The notes: generated by a model from the letters alone, not told the origin. Shown: positions 30,167 through 39,372, counted from the stretch's first letter. The stretch: DNA of 64,000 nt from Thermoplasmata archaeon (GCA_036395115.1 DASWDU010000018.1:30239-94238), one strand, 5' to 3'. Program-made: numbers and translations.

Positions 30167-30672
30167 CCGACCACCTCGACCTTGAAGTGATCCCGCATGA
30201 ACTCCATGCCCTCGTCCCGGGAGATCCGGTGCCGCCGTGGAATCGGGCGCGGCTTCGTCGCCCGTCGCGCAATGCGGTATCCGGGACGCTGGAGGACGAC
30301 GCTCACGTCCATCCCGAACACGCCGACCTCCGGATCGTACTTCATGCCGGGGAAGTCCGTGTAGTCCTGAATCCCGAATGAGACGTTCCCCCGAGGATCG
30401 AAGCTGTACGACGGAAGGCGGTTGTTCCGGATCGCGAGCGCGTCTTTGAGGAACGCCTCCGCGGGGTCGCCCCGCAAGGTGACGCGCGTGCCGATCGGCA
30501 TGTTGCGCCGCACGCCCCAGTCACGGACCGCGCTGTGGCTGAGCGTCTGGACCGGCGTCTGCTTCGCGACGAGCCCGAGGACCTTCTGCGCTTTGACGAG
30601 CTTCTCCCCCGCCTCGCCGACGCCAATGTTGATCACGACCTTCTCGATCCGGATGTCCCGCATTCCCGCCAT
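30163..30672 (-). CDS. rpl5: Ribosomal protein uL5
   Basis: 169 residues from ATG 30672 ([25 protein letters not shown]); ATG 30663 is an alternative. [17 protein letters not shown] and [26 protein letters not shown] are typical. It binds 5S rRNA with uL18. The upstream open frame is the shadow of eS4. Confidence 0.95.
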   Translation of the reverse strand: MAGMRDIRIEKVVINIGVGEAGEKLVKAQKVLGLVAKQTPVQTLSHSAVRDWGVRRNMPIGTRVTLRGDPAEAFLKDALAIRNNRLPSYSFDPRGNVSFGIQDYTDFPGMKYDPEVGVFGMDVSVVLQRPGYRIARRATKPRPIPRRHRISRDEGMEFMRDHFKVEVVG

Positions 30673-30680
30673 CGTCCCAC

Positions 30681-31391
30681 CTACAGCGCCGGGACCTCCG
30701 GCATACGGATCGTCGGGGCTTCCTTGCCCACGACGAAGACCTTGTCGATGTCGGTCGAGAACCCTTCCTTGAACGTCACGATGTTCGACCGCGGGTTGCG
30801 CGTGCGCTGAATCGCGAGGACGTGCGCGATTTCGCCGACATGCTGCCCGCCCGTCACGAGGACCGGCGCGCCCTCCTCGAGCTCGTAGTGTTCCGCGACC
30901 TTCTGATCCGGGAGCTGAATCTTGAGCGTCGTGCCGGTCTTGTACGCATCTTTCGGGAGCAGCACGTTCCGCCCATCGTGCAGGTTGAGCTGCGTCTTTC
31001 CCGCCCGCACGGTCGTCTTGTCCTCGACGCGACAGAGCTTCCACGTCGCGTCGTGCGCCTCGAGGGGGACGAGCGCCATGCGGCCCCGCGCGTCGACGAG
31101 CATGCGGTAGTGCGCCTTCGTGTCACCGAGGGACAGTACGTCCATCAGCCCGACCGAGAACTTCGGGTCCGTCACGACGCGGCCGTCGACCTGGACGCCC
31201 CGGTTGTTCAGGATGTGCCGTGCCTCCCGCGCCGTGTCGCACACCTTGAGCATGTCGCGAAGGATCAGCCCGAGCGGGACGCTCCGATCGGCGGGATGCG
31301 GTCCCGGAGACGGCCGGGACACCCAGAAGTCCGTCTTGCGCGGGACCTTCCAGCTCCGGGGCGCCGGCAGCCGCTTGAGGTGTTTCTTCAC
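30681..31391 (-). CDS. rps4e: Ribosomal protein eS4
   Basis: 236 residues. MKKHLKRLPAPRSWKVPRKT, an S4-type RNA-binding segment (VCDTAREARHILNNRGVQVDGRV) and a KOW-like C-terminal part (VLVTGGQHVGEIAHV) are in the expected order. Confidence 0.96.
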   Translation of the reverse strand: MKKHLKRLPAPRSWKVPRKTDFWVSRPSPGPHPADRSVPLGLILRDMLKVCDTAREARHILNNRGVQVDGRVVTDPKFSVGLMDVLSLGDTKAHYRMLVDARGRMALVPLEAHDATWKLCRVEDKTTVRAGKTQLNLHDGRNVLLPKDAYKTGTTLKIQLPDQKVAEHYELEEGAPVLVTGGQHVGEIAHVLAIQRTRNPRSNIVTFKEGFSTDIDKVFVVGKEAPTIRMPEVPAL

Positions 31392-31398
31392 GATCGCC

Positions 31399-31737
31399 TC
31401 ACTCCTGGAACCGCCGGCGCCGCCAGGCGTCCGTGTCGTCCATGCGCACGATCATCAGATTCGACGCGTGGATCGGGCGCGCGACCTTCTTCTCGTCGAC
31501 CTTCTCGATCGTGATGCCTTCGACGACGACGGTCCCGTCCACGCGGTCCACGCTGACGACCTTCCCCTCGCGCCCCTCGAACCCGCCGCGCATCACGCGG
31601 ACCGTGTCGCCCTTGCGGACGGGCACGGCCCGAGGCAAGCGTCCTTTCGACTTGTCGTGCAGCTCCGGCGCGAGGTGCGACGACGCCAGGAGGCGCTTCC
31701 GATGGAGCGGGGCGTTCGCCGCCCGCTTCCGTTGCAT
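31399..31737 (-). CDS. rpl24: Ribosomal protein uL24
   Basis: 112 residues. The KOW motif VRKGDTVRVMRGGFEGREGKV and the Arg-rich N-terminus identify archaeal uL24. The gene is separated from uL14 by 30 bases, one of the larger gaps in the operon. Confidence 0.95.
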   Translation of the reverse strand: MQRKRAANAPLHRKRLLASSHLAPELHDKSKGRLPRAVPVRKGDTVRVMRGGFEGREGKVVSVDRVDGTVVVEGITIEKVDEKKVARPIHASNLMIVRMDDTDAWRRRRFQE

Positions 31738-31767
31738 CCGTGCTTTCGCGCTCGCCGTTGGCCCACC

Positions 31768-32166
31768 TCACACGATCATGCTCGCCGTCGCGGCGACGCG
31801 AGGCCACCGCTCCGCGGCCTCTCGGGCGACGGGCCCCTTGATGTCCGATCCTTTGACCTCGCCCTCGGGAGTCACGATGACGCAGGCGTTGTCCTCGAAC
31901 TGGACCATCAGGCCCTCCGGGCGCCGGAACGGACGGCGTTGCCGCACGATGACCGCGTTCATGACTTGCTTCCGCGTCTCCGGAGTCCCCTTCTTGACCG
32001 TGACGACCAAGAGGTCCGCGATGCCTGCCGACGCGAGGCGGTTCCGCACGCCCCGGTATTTCAGGACCTCGATGATCTCGACGATCTTCGCGCCGGTGTT
32101 GTCGATGCATTCGAGGCGCGCGCCTTTCGGCAGCCCGCGCGTCTGCCGGCCGGGCAGCCCCTTCAT
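31768..32166 (-). CDS. rpl14: Ribosomal protein uL14
   Basis: 132 residues from ATG 32166 ([31 protein letters not shown]). [26 protein letters not shown] is conserved. The ATG overlaps the uS17 stop, and the longer open frame is a shadow of uS17. Confidence 0.95.
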   Translation of the reverse strand: MKGLPGRQTRGLPKGARLECIDNTGAKIVEIIEVLKYRGVRNRLASAGIADLLVVTVKKGTPETRKQVMNAVIVRQRRPFRRPEGLMVQFEDNACVIVTPEGEVKGSDIKGPVAREAAERWPRVAATASMIV

Positions 32167-32564
32167 CCCGCCACCGCCTGGTTGTGGATCGCGACGAAAT
32201 GGACCGTCTTCCCGAGAGGACGGCACTCCATCATCGTGATGCGGTTCCCGACCTGCAGGCCGAGGCACGGCGGAGCGTGGACGTTCATGCGGTGCGTGCG
32301 CTTCTCGAACCGCTCATACTTCCGGATGTATCGCAGGTACTCGCGTTCCACGACGACCGTGTGCTGCATCTTGGCCGAGACGACGACGCCCTCCAGGCTC
32401 TGGCCGCGCACCGGCAGGCGGCCGTGGAACGGGCACTTCAGATCCGTGCACGTCCGCCCGGGAACGGGCACGTCGATCCCGATGTCCCGGGCCGCCCGCG
32501 CCGAGGATTGCGGCGCCGCCGCGGGGGCGGAGGCGGGTTTCTTCACGGCCTTCTTCTCTGCCAT
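32163..32564 (-). CDS. rps17: Ribosomal protein uS17
   Basis: 133 residues from ATG 32564 (MAEKKAVKK). GTG 32573, which overlaps the Rpp29 stop as GTGA, would add three residues and is also plausible in this genome. An Ala/Lys-rich N-terminus precedes the S17 OB fold ([17 protein letters not shown]). [10 protein letters not shown] is typical of archaeal uS17. Confidence 0.95.
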   Translation of the reverse strand: MAEKKAVKKPASAPAAAPQSSARAARDIGIDVPVPGRTCTDLKCPFHGRLPVRGQSLEGVVVSAKMQHTVVVEREYLRYIRKYERFEKRTHRMNVHAPPCLGLQVGNRITMMECRPLGKTVHFVAIHNQAVAG

Positions 32565-32569
32565 CCGGA

Positions 32570-32821
32570 TCACCGTGCCTTCTTCACGCGGTCCTCGGGC
32601 CGATAGCGAATCTCGTCGCCCTCGATCTCGAGGCCTCCTTGGACGTCAAATCGGAACCGGCTCCCGTGCTTCGGGATCCGCTTCTCCTCGCCCGCAATCT
32701 CGAGGACGAGCATGTTCCGCGTCTCGTCGACCACCCGGCCGCGCAGGTGCGCCTGGGTCGGATCCGTCGCGCCGAGCACCTCGACGCGCAGGCCGATCAA
32801 CTCGTGCTTCCGGAGGTTCAC
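32570..32821 (-). CDS. rnp1: RNase P protein component 1 (Rpp29/Pop4)
   Basis: 83 residues from GTG 32821 (NLRKHELIGLRVEVLGATDP). HLRGRVVDETRNMLVLEIAGEEKRIPKHGSRFRF is the Sm-like barrel of Rpp29. A subunit of the archaeal RNase P holoenzyme, processing tRNA 5' ends. The location between aIF1 and uS17 is the usual archaeal one. The upstream open frame is a shadow of the aIF1 gene. Confidence 0.93.
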   Translation of the reverse strand: MNLRKHELIGLRVEVLGATDPTQAHLRGRVVDETRNMLVLEIAGEEKRIPKHGSRFRFDVQGGLEIEGDEIRYRPEDRVKKAR

Positions 32822-32822
32822 G

Positions 32823-33119
32823 TCACACCACCTGCACGCGGTAGCCCATGCCTTGGAGGACTTCTTGGACCCGCTTGCGGTGCTCGCCCTGCAACTCGAT
32901 GCGGCCCTCCTTCGCCGTGCCCCCGGCGGCACATCGGTTCTTCAGGGTCCGTGCGAGCTCATCGATGTCGATGTCCCCGATGTCCAGCCCCTCGACGATC
33001 GTCATCGTCTTGCCGTACCGGCGCGTGTCATGACTCACGCGGATCAGCTGCTGCTCCTTCGCGATTTCCTCGCACACACAAAGCTCGTCCGGGAGGCCGC
33101 ACGTCGCGCAGATCGCCAT
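32823..33119 (-). CDS. Translation initiation factor aIF1 (SUI1 family)
   Basis: 98 residues. A zinc-knuckle-like N-terminus (CATCGLPDELCVC) precedes the SUI1 fold (RYGKTMTIVEGLD, KNRCAAGGTAKEGRIELQGEH). It controls start-codon selection on the 30S subunit. Stop and start overlap uL29 by one base. Confidence 0.94.
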   Translation of the reverse strand: MAICATCGLPDELCVCEEIAKEQQLIRVSHDTRRYGKTMTIVEGLDIGDIDIDELARTLKNRCAAGGTAKEGRIELQGEHRKRVQEVLQGMGYRVQVV

Positions 33120-33373
33120 CAGGTCGCCTCCTTGGATTCGGGCTTTGGAGCGGCCGCCGGTTTCGCGGTCCCGAGCTTCTCTTCTTCCCGGATGATCGTC
33201 AGGATGCGGGCGATGTTCTTCCGGAGTGCGCGGATCTTCCCGGGGTTCGGCGGCGCGCCACCCATCGCCGCGACGCCCCTCTCGTGCATCAGCTCGTCTT
33301 GGAGCTCCGTCAGCTTCTTCGCGAGCATCTCCGCGTCCATCGCGCGGATCTCCTTCGTCCGGAGGAGCGGCAT
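33119..33373 (-). CDS. rpl29: Ribosomal protein uL29
   Basis: 84 residues. The MPLLRTKEIRAMDAEMLAKKLTELQDELMHER helix and the IRALRKNIARILTIIREEE helix form the L29 hairpin. An Ala/Lys/Pro-rich tail follows. Confidence 0.94.
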   Translation of the reverse strand: MPLLRTKEIRAMDAEMLAKKLTELQDELMHERGVAAMGGAPPNPGKIRALRKNIARILTIIREEEKLGTAKPAAAPKPESKEAT

Positions 33374-34279
33374 CTACGATTCGTCGCCTCCTTCGGCTCC
33401 GACATCGACGTCGACCCCGAGGTCCTTGACCTCTTTTGCGACTTTCTTCAGTCGCTTCGTCGCGACCTTGCTCTTCTTCACTTTCTTCGCCGTGTCGTCG
33501 GCCTCATCGAGCGGCAACAGCGGCTCGGCTTCCTCGGGCTCCTCGCCCTCTGCGGTGGCGACGATCGGGACCTCGGGCGTCGCCTCCACGACCAACGCCG
33601 ATTCGGCCGCCCGGGCCGCCGCTTCGGCGGCGGCTGCCTCCGCCGCGGCGACGTACTCCGCGGACGGCTGCTTGACCTCGACCTCGTCGGGCAACCGGGC
33701 CCTCGGGCTCATGATCTCCACGGTGACGCCGATGACCCCAGGCTTCAGCTTCGCCACGGCAAATCCGAGGTCCATCCACAGGTGTCGCGGCTCGCCGCAG
33801 TACTTGATGTGGCCCGCCTTGAACTTCTCTCTCCGGTGACGTTGCCCGGTCAGCTTGCCGGCGATCACGACGAGGCAGCCTTTCGCGCCCGCCTCCATGA
33901 TCCGCCGGACCGTCGAGTGCCCGGCCCGGCGGAAGTGCCAGCCGCGCTCGAGTGCGTTCGAGAGCTTCTCCGCCATGATCTGCGCGTTGAGCGCCGGCTT
34001 CTCGACTTCTTGGACCTCGATCTGCGGATTGTCGAACTTGAACTGTCGCTCGACGGCTTCCGTGAGGCTCTTGATGGCTCCGCCTTTCCGGCCGATGACG
34101 AGCCCGGGTCGTTCCGCGAGCAGCGACACCCGCGTGCCCATCGGCGTCCTCTGGATGTCGAGACCCCCGAAGCCCGCACGACGCGTTTCGTTCATGAGGT
34201 ATTCCTTCAACAGGACGCGCCGCACATTCTCGACGATGATGCGCTTGTCCTTCCGCTCGACCTTCGCCTCGCGCACCAC
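33374..34279 (-). CDS. rps3: Ribosomal protein uS3 with long charged C-terminal tail
   Basis: 301 residues from GTG 34279; the adjacent GTG 34276 is equally possible. The KH domain (GLVIGRKGGAIKSLTEAVE) and C-domain (GWHFRRAGHSTVRRIMEAGAKG) are intact. The last 90 or so residues are an Ala/Glu-rich then Lys-rich tail (AAAEAAARAAES, KKVKKSKVATKRLKKVAKE), longer than in most archaea. Confidence 0.95.
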   Translation of the reverse strand: MVREAKVERKDKRIIVENVRRVLLKEYLMNETRRAGFGGLDIQRTPMGTRVSLLAERPGLVIGRKGGAIKSLTEAVERQFKFDNPQIEVQEVEKPALNAQIMAEKLSNALERGWHFRRAGHSTVRRIMEAGAKGCLVVIAGKLTGQRHRREKFKAGHIKYCGEPRHLWMDLGFAVAKLKPGVIGVTVEIMSPRARLPDEVEVKQPSAEYVAAAEAAAAEAAARAAESALVVEATPEVPIVATAEGEEPEEAEPLLPLDEADDTAKKVKKSKVATKRLKKVAKEVKDLGVDVDVGAEGGDES

Positions 34280-34280
34280 G

Positions 34281-34736
34281 TCAGGCCACCTCTTCGAGCA
34301 CAATCTCGAGATTCACAGTATCCTGGTTCCACGGCCCGCTCCGGCCGTACGCCCGTGGCCGGAATCCCTTCTCCGTCGAACCCTTGTGCGCGTTGACCAC
34401 TCGGACCACCATCGCGTCGGGGTCGTCTTTGCCGGTGAACTCGGCGTTCGAGACCGCGCTCTCGAGCACCTTGAGGAACGCCTTCGCCGCCTTGACGGGA
34501 TAGCGGGCGGGGCCCATCCCCGACTTGTGCGCCACCCACCGATTGTACTTCTTCATCGGGACGGGCTGCTTCAGCGAGATCACCCGCTCGAGGTACTCCC
34601 GGGCGTCGTCGACCGTCTTGCCGCGGAGGGCACGGGCGAGCTCGACGGACTTCTTCCACGCCAAGGGAAGGTCCCGGCCGTACGCTCGGGCCATCGTCTC
34701 GATCTTGTACTCCGTCGTGTACCCGAGCTTCGTCAT
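34281..34736 (-). CDS. rpl22: Ribosomal protein uL22
   Basis: 151 residues from ATG 34736 (MTKLGYTTEYK), with a GGAG-like site just before it; GTG 34748, overlapping the uS19 stop, is an alternative. The RGKTVDDAREYLERVI and RRAYGRSGPWN-type parts are conserved. Confidence 0.95.
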   Translation of the reverse strand: MTKLGYTTEYKIETMARAYGRDLPLAWKKSVELARALRGKTVDDAREYLERVISLKQPVPMKKYNRWVAHKSGMGPARYPVKAAKAFLKVLESAVSNAEFTGKDDPDAMVVRVVNAHKGSTEKGFRPRAYGRSGPWNQDTVNLEIVLEEVA

Positions 34737-34744
34737 GCGTCTCC

Positions 34745-35209
34745 TCACTTCAGCGGCATGAACTTCGACGAGCGCGTCGCGCCGACGCCGGGGCCGCTGT
34801 GCACGACGGGCCTCCGCGTCATCGCGAACTCGCCGATGTAATGCCCGATCATCTCCGCTTTGATCTCGACTGTCACGAACTCCTTCCCGTTGTGGATCGC
34901 GACCTTCTTGCCGACGAAGTCCGGCAGGATCGGGACGTTCCGGCAGTGCGTGCGCACCGCTTCGTCCGTCCCGTTGGCCCGCAGCTTCTCGACGAAGGTG
35001 AGACGTTCCTCGTCGATGCCCCGCATGAAGGACCGGCGCGGGCGCGCGGGCAGCAGCTCGATGATCTCCTCGAGCGTCATCGCCTTCATCTCGTCGAGCG
35101 TGTACCCACGGTACGTAAACTCCTTCTTGCGGCGCGTCTCGACGAGCCCCGCGCGCTTCCGCAGCTTCCGTCGCGCCGCCTTCGCCAGGCCACCCATCTT
35201 CTTTGCCAT
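34745..35209 (-). CDS. rps19: Ribosomal protein uS19
   Basis: 154 residues. An N-terminal extension (RKEFTYRGYTLDEMKAMTLEEIIELLPARPRR) as in archaea and eukaryotes precedes the conserved core ending in IGEFAMTRRPVVHSGPGVGATRSSKFMPLK. Confidence 0.96.
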   Translation of the reverse strand: MAKKMGGLAKAARRKLRKRAGLVETRRKKEFTYRGYTLDEMKAMTLEEIIELLPARPRRSFMRGIDEERLTFVEKLRANGTDEAVRTHCRNVPILPDFVGKKVAIHNGKEFVTVEIKAEMIGHYIGEFAMTRRPVVHSGPGVGATRSSKFMPLK

Positions 35210-35211
35210 CG

Positions 35212-35925
35212 TCAGGTCCTCCGTCGTTTCGCTTTCAGCCGCTTCGGCTGCGGCGACATCCGGCCCACCTTGCGACCGGGAGGAGCATCATAGCCCACCG
35301 TCGACGGCTTTCCGACGTGCTGGTGGGAACCGCCGCCGTGGGGATGGTCCACCGGGTTCATCGCGACCCCGCGCACGTTGAACATCGCCTTGCTGAAGGA
35401 ACGGTACGAGAACCACTTCTTCCCCGCCTTCGTGAAGGGCTTGTCGCCGCGGCCCGCGCCCGCGACCGCGCCGATCGTCGCGCGGCACTCCCGGTGGAAC
35501 GAGTGAAACTGTCCCGACGGGAGCTGCACCACGGTCCGCTCACCGTGGCTCACCACGACCGCCTGGGTACCGGCGGCGCGGACGAACCGACCGCCGTCGC
35601 CGGGCATCGCCTCGATGTTGTACACGAGAGTTCCCTCCGGGATGTCCTTCAGGGGCAGCGTACTCCCGCGGTCGATGTTCGGGGCGCCGTGGGTGACCCG
35701 CTGCCCCACGGACAGCCCGTCGCACGCGATCATGAGGACCTCCTGTCCGCCGAAGCGGACGCGGGCGAGGGGCGCCGTGTGCCCCGGCGCCTGGAAGATA
35801 TCCGTGACGACGCCGTCGCCCTGGAGCCGGGGATGCGCGACCGGTCCCGGGTGGCGGTGGCTCGGCGATCGGTACGTCGGCGAGGTCCCGCGGCCCCGGC
35901 GCTGGGAGCGGAGGTTCTTGCCCAC
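35212..35925 (-). CDS. rpl2: Ribosomal protein uL2
   Basis: 237 residues from GTG 35925, which shares one base with the uL23 stop (TAGTG). The upstream open frame is a shadow of uL23. GKNLRSQRRGRGTSPTYRSPSHRH and the catalytic-centre loop MNPVDHPHGGGSHQHVGKPSTV are diagnostic. Confidence 0.96.
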   Translation of the reverse strand: MGKNLRSQRRGRGTSPTYRSPSHRHPGPVAHPRLQGDGVVTDIFQAPGHTAPLARVRFGGQEVLMIACDGLSVGQRVTHGAPNIDRGSTLPLKDIPEGTLVYNIEAMPGDGGRFVRAAGTQAVVVSHGERTVVQLPSGQFHSFHRECRATIGAVAGAGRGDKPFTKAGKKWFSYRSFSKAMFNVRGVAMNPVDHPHGGGSHQHVGKPSTVGYDAPPGRKVGRMSPQPKRLKAKRRRT

Positions 35926-36206
35926 TAGAACACCCCGATCCGCATGCCGATCTCTTCCGCCGAGAACTCGGGCTTGAGCTTGATGATCGCATGCTTGCCG
36001 TCCTTCCGGACGTACGTGTTGACTTTCGCGACTTTCACTTGGAAGAGGTCCTCGAACGCCTTCTTGACCTCGGCCCGCGTCGCCTCCCTCCGCACGAGGA
36101 ATTCGAGGCGGTTCCCGTCTTTCAGATTCTGCGCGGCGGTGCCTTGCAGCATGTTGAGTGACTTTTCCGTGACGTACGGATGCAAGAGGATCTCGTGAGG
36201 CTTCAT
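35925..36206 (-). CDS. rpl23: Ribosomal protein uL23
   Basis: 93 residues. HPYVTEKSLNMLQGTAAQNLKDGNRLEFLVRREATRAEVKKAFEDLFQVKVAKVNT is typical. It binds near the tunnel exit. It overlaps the uL4 stop by four bases. Confidence 0.95.
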   Translation of the reverse strand: MKPHEILLHPYVTEKSLNMLQGTAAQNLKDGNRLEFLVRREATRAEVKKAFEDLFQVKVAKVNTYVRKDGKHAIIKLKPEFSAEEIGMRIGVF

Positions 36207-37150
36207 GGGCTCCAGCTCCGCAGGACCTCGAGCGCGCCCTCGCTGAAGACCGTGAGCCGCCCGGGATCGCCGCCGGGCGCGAGCAGCTCCGCATTCAGCG
36301 CGGCCGGGCTCACGACCTCGACGCCGGGGAGGTTGCCGAAGAGGCGACGCACCTTCTTCGCCTCCTTCACGACGATGAGCAGGCTCCGCGGTTGGCGGTA
36401 CCGGCGCCCGCGCATCTTCCCGCGACCGGCGCGGATGTGGCGGCCTTCCTTCGCCCGGTCGACATCGTCGACGACGCCGAGGCGACTCAAGATGCGGAGC
36501 CCTTCACGGGTCGCGCCGCCGTCCGTGTCGACGGCTTCGATGCCATCTTCGACGATCACGGGGAGGGTCAATTCCTCCTTGAACCGGTGGCCCCTCGACG
36601 ACACGAGATACGAATCCTTCAGGGCGGCGAGGGCCGCGTTGCGGGCGAGCCGCCTCTCATGGTCGTTGATCTTCTTCGTCCAGATCGCCTGGATCCGCGG
36701 CGGGTGCGCCCGTCGCCCACCGACCGTCCCAGGAGCTTGCGCCCCGATCATCGTCCCCCGAATCCGCGGGACGCGCGAGACGCCGTGGCCTTTCCCGGAC
36801 CACCGTACGGAGTGCCGCATGCCCGCCGACGCGGACGGCGCGTACGGTTGGCGGCGGTTCGCTTGGGACGACGTCACGGCACGCCGGATCAGATCCGTGC
36901 GGACTTCCGATCGGAAGACCGCGGGCAGCTCGACGCTCTTCACCGCATCGCCGTCGAGGGAGTACACATGGACGTGGCCCTCCGACAGCGCGGGCGTCTC
37001 CGCCTTTTTCGCCTTCGGCTTCGCCTCTTTCTCCGCCTTGGCGGCCTTCGCCGGTTTCGTCGGACGAGCGCGCCGCTTCGGCGCCGGCTCCTCCTCGGCG
37101 GATTCCTTGGCCGTCTTCTTCGCGTCCTCGGGATCCGCCAAACCGATCAC
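36203..37150 (-). CDS. rpl4: Ribosomal protein uL4 with Lys/Ala-rich N-terminal extension
   Basis: 315 residues. The core starts near residue 58 (VHVYSLDGDAVKSVELPAVF) and contains the tunnel loop (RQPYAPSASAGMRHSVRWSGKGHGVSRVPRIRG). The 55-residue basic, Lys/Ala/Pro-rich leader is an addition to the usual archaeal protein. Confidence 0.95.
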   Translation of the reverse strand: MIGLADPEDAKKTAKESAEEEPAPKRRARPTKPAKAAKAEKEAKPKAKKAETPALSEGHVHVYSLDGDAVKSVELPAVFRSEVRTDLIRRAVTSSQANRRQPYAPSASAGMRHSVRWSGKGHGVSRVPRIRGTMIGAQAPGTVGGRRAHPPRIQAIWTKKINDHERRLARNAALAALKDSYLVSSRGHRFKEELTLPVIVEDGIEAVDTDGGATREGLRILSRLGVVDDVDRAKEGRHIRAGRGKMRGRRYRQPRSLLIVVKEAKKVRRLFGNLPGVEVVSPAALNAELLAPGGDPGRLTVFSEGALEVLRSWSP

Positions 37151-38151
37151 ACCCCCTGCTTCGCTTCCCGCGAGACGTACGTGAGTTCCGGCGACTTCTC
37201 GAGCTTCACGTATCCGCCGCGGGCCGCGTCCCGGAAACGGATTAACCGCTTCGTCGGGCCCGGGATTGAGCCGTGGAGCAGCACGTACGGATTCCGGATC
37301 AGACCGTAGTGGAGGAAGCCCCCGTTCGGCGTGATGTCGTCCCCTTTCTCGCCGATCTTCAGGATCCGCTTGTTGTACTCCGTGCGCTGGTGATACCCGA
37401 ACTGGCCGCCTTGCGGCACGGTCGGCCGAACGTACCCGGGGTTGAAGTTCCCGAGCGTCCCGATGTTCCGCCGGTGCTTCGAGTTCTTATGGCTGAGGAG
37501 GCGCGTGCCCCAACGCGTGTGATGGCCTTGCCAACCCTTGCCTTTCGTGATTGCCGCGACGTCGACCATCGAGCCCTCGCGGCAAAACTCGGTCACGGGG
37601 ATTTCTTTCCCCAGGAGGCCCTTCGCGTACTTGACGCGGTCCTCGACGGAGCCGCCGGCGACGCGATTCTCCATGAGATCCGGCTTCTTCTTCGGGACGC
37701 CGGAGACGAGCGAGGGCTGCGTGAACGTGATGAGTCGGACGTCGTCGACATCGGCCGGACTCGCCTTCTTCCATGCCTCGTCCGCGTCGTACTCCTTCGG
37801 GATCGGGAAAACGCGCCGCAGCTCCTTGTCGAGCCGCGGGCTCCAGACTTCGGCGACCGTCTTCAGGCCCTCCGCGGCCCGACGGTAGAAGCGAACACCC
37901 GCGACTCGCATCGGCGGCACCTCGACGACCGTGACGGGGACCTGCACCTCTTGTCCGGACGTGGTCGAGGTCGGTCGATAGTCGATCACAATCGCGTGGG
38001 TCATGCCGGCCTTGTATCCCGCGAAGCCTTGGACCTTCGGGGCCCCGCCATCGACCTCGGGCCAGCTCGAGAAGTGTGGAATCGGGCTCTCGCTGCGCTT
38101 GCGGGGCGAAAAGCCCATCGATCCGTGTCGGGGTCGATGCTCCTTGGGCAC
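37147..38151 (-). CDS. rpl3: Ribosomal protein uL3, first gene of the S10/spc-type operon
   Basis: 334 residues from GTG 38151. MPKEHRPRHGSMGFSPRKRS and the loop KGKGWQGHHTRWGTRLLSHKNSKHRRNIGTLGNFNPGYV are diagnostic. It opens a continuous operon through to secY with no gap above about 30 bases. A leader of about 150 nt precedes it. Confidence 0.96.
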   Translation of the reverse strand: MPKEHRPRHGSMGFSPRKRSESPIPHFSSWPEVDGGAPKVQGFAGYKAGMTHAIVIDYRPTSTTSGQEVQVPVTVVEVPPMRVAGVRFYRRAAEGLKTVAEVWSPRLDKELRRVFPIPKEYDADEAWKKASPADVDDVRLITFTQPSLVSGVPKKKPDLMENRVAGGSVEDRVKYAKGLLGKEIPVTEFCREGSMVDVAAITKGKGWQGHHTRWGTRLLSHKNSKHRRNIGTLGNFNPGYVRPTVPQGGQFGYHQRTEYNKRILKIGEKGDDITPNGGFLHYGLIRNPYVLLHGSIPGPTKRLIRFRDAARGGYVKLEKSPELTYVSREAKQGV

Positions 38152-38337
38152 TGCGCCACCCTCCGGGGAGGGGAACCTCTCGTCGCGTGCTGCGAGACGC
38201 GAGCCGTGGTCGCGCCACCGTGACGCTGCCTGCGGACCCAGAACAATCGGGGCCGCATTGCCGGGATCCGCGAGGGATTGCCCGGGAGCGTGTGGTCGGC
38301 GCGCTGAGCGCTCCCTATGGAGGGGGTCTATTTAATT
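38152..38337 (-). promoter_or_regulatory. Promoter and about 150-nt leader of the ribosomal operon
   Basis: The minus strand has a TATA-like AATTAAATAG at 38328-38337, predicting transcription start near 38303 and thus about 150 nt before uL3. The leader contains TCGCGT...ACGCGA arms separated by 8 nt (about 38170-38210), a possible hairpin, and GGAGG upstream of the GTG start. A long leader before a ribosomal operon could be an autoregulatory site for one of its proteins. Confidence 0.4.
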
Positions 38338-38398
38338 CTTTGGAGAACGACGAAAGTTCTCTGGAGGAAACCGTTGGCCGCTCGGTCGCCGGCGGGAT

Positions 38399-38617
38399 TC
38401 AGTGGAGGAACGCCTTGGGCTTCGCCTTCTGCGGTTCCAACGTCTCGATGGCGATCGGCTTGACGATCGGATCGTCCTTGGTCGCCTCGAGCTCTTCCTC
38501 CGCCTTCTCCTCTTCGAGCGCCCGCCAGAACGCCCGCATGCGGGCGTCGTAGTATTCGTCGCACATGGCCGCGCCTTCGGCACCCCAGCGCTCCGCGGAT
38601 ACAATATCCTTTCCCAT
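38399..38617 (-). CDS. Small acidic helical protein of unknown function
   Basis: 72 residues from ATG 38617. It is rich in Glu/Lys/Ala with a predicted long helix (MRAFWRALEEEKAEEELEATKDD). No family recognised. It is divergent from the first small GTPase and lies upstream of the ribosomal operon in the same direction, so it may have its own promoter in the 38624-38743 gap. Confidence 0.55.
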   Translation of the reverse strand: MGKDIVSAERWGAEGAAMCDEYYDARMRAFWRALEEEKAEEELEATKDDPIVKPIAIETLEPQKAKPKAFLH

Positions 38618-38743
38618 TCTCAAACCGCGGCGCCTGTCATTCGGCCGGTGGCAGCCGCATGCGCGGCCGTATCGGGGGTGATAACATTCCCATAACTTTT
38701 AAGCGGGTCTCCCCGGCTATGCATCGTTGCGCGGCGGTCTTTC

Positions 38744-39307
38744 ATGGAAGTAAAGCGGATGAAAGTGAAGGTGTGCCTCGTGGGCGAGGCGGCCGTTGGG
38801 AAGACGTCGCTCATCCGCCGGTTCGTCTTGGACAACTTCGATGACAAGTACATCCAGACGCTCGGCACGAAGGTCTCGAAGAAGGAACTCACGTCCGCGG
38901 TTCCCGACAGCTCGGGCGAACTGAAGATTGACATGACGATATGGGACATCATGGGCCAGAAAGGCTTCCGGGAACTGCTCAAGGAAGCATACTTCTACGG
39001 CGCTCGCGGGATCCTCGCGGTATGCGACGTCACGCGCCGGAAGACGCTCGACGACCTCGACGACTGGATCGAGGGCGTCTACAGCGTCACGGGAAAGATC
39101 CCGATCGAATTCTTGGGAAACAAGGTCGACCTGAAGGACCAGGCGCAAATCTCGGAAGACGAGATGGTCCAGGCGGCCCGCGCGTACGATAGCCCATTCC
39201 ATTTCACGTCCGCGAAGACGGGCGTCAACGTTGAGACCGCGTTTCAGTCTCTCGCCGAACGCGTCGCGAAAGAGCGCTACGCACGCAAAGTTGTCCCTGA
39301 AGAATAA
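38744..39307 (+). CDS. Ras/Rab-like small GTPase 1
   Basis: 187 residues. The P-loop GEAAVGKT is at residues 14-21. Switch I TLGTKVSKKE precedes a strand. The G3 motif is WDIMGQKG (W67-G74) in place of the eukaryotic WDTAGQE. G4 NKVD is at 126-129 and G5 is TSAKTG. The Ras Gln61 position is Gln72 here, and the Ras Gly12 position is Ala16. It ends in acidic residues with no C-terminal Cys for lipidation. A TTTTAAG element about 45 bases upstream is probably its promoter. It is the first of three tandem paralogues; archaeal members of this superfamily have unknown roles. Confidence 0.9.
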   Translation: MEVKRMKVKVCLVGEAAVGKTSLIRRFVLDNFDDKYIQTLGTKVSKKELTSAVPDSSGELKIDMTIWDIMGQKGFRELLKEAYFYGARGILAVCDVTRRKTLDDLDDWIEGVYSVTGKIPIEFLGNKVDLKDQAQISEDEMVQAARAYDSPFHFTSAKTGVNVETAFQSLAERVAKERYARKVVPEE

Positions 39308-39372
39308 AAATTATCAGGGGCGATACTCGCGTCCTCACGGTACATAACTCAGCGCTGGGTTGGGCCGCGCTG

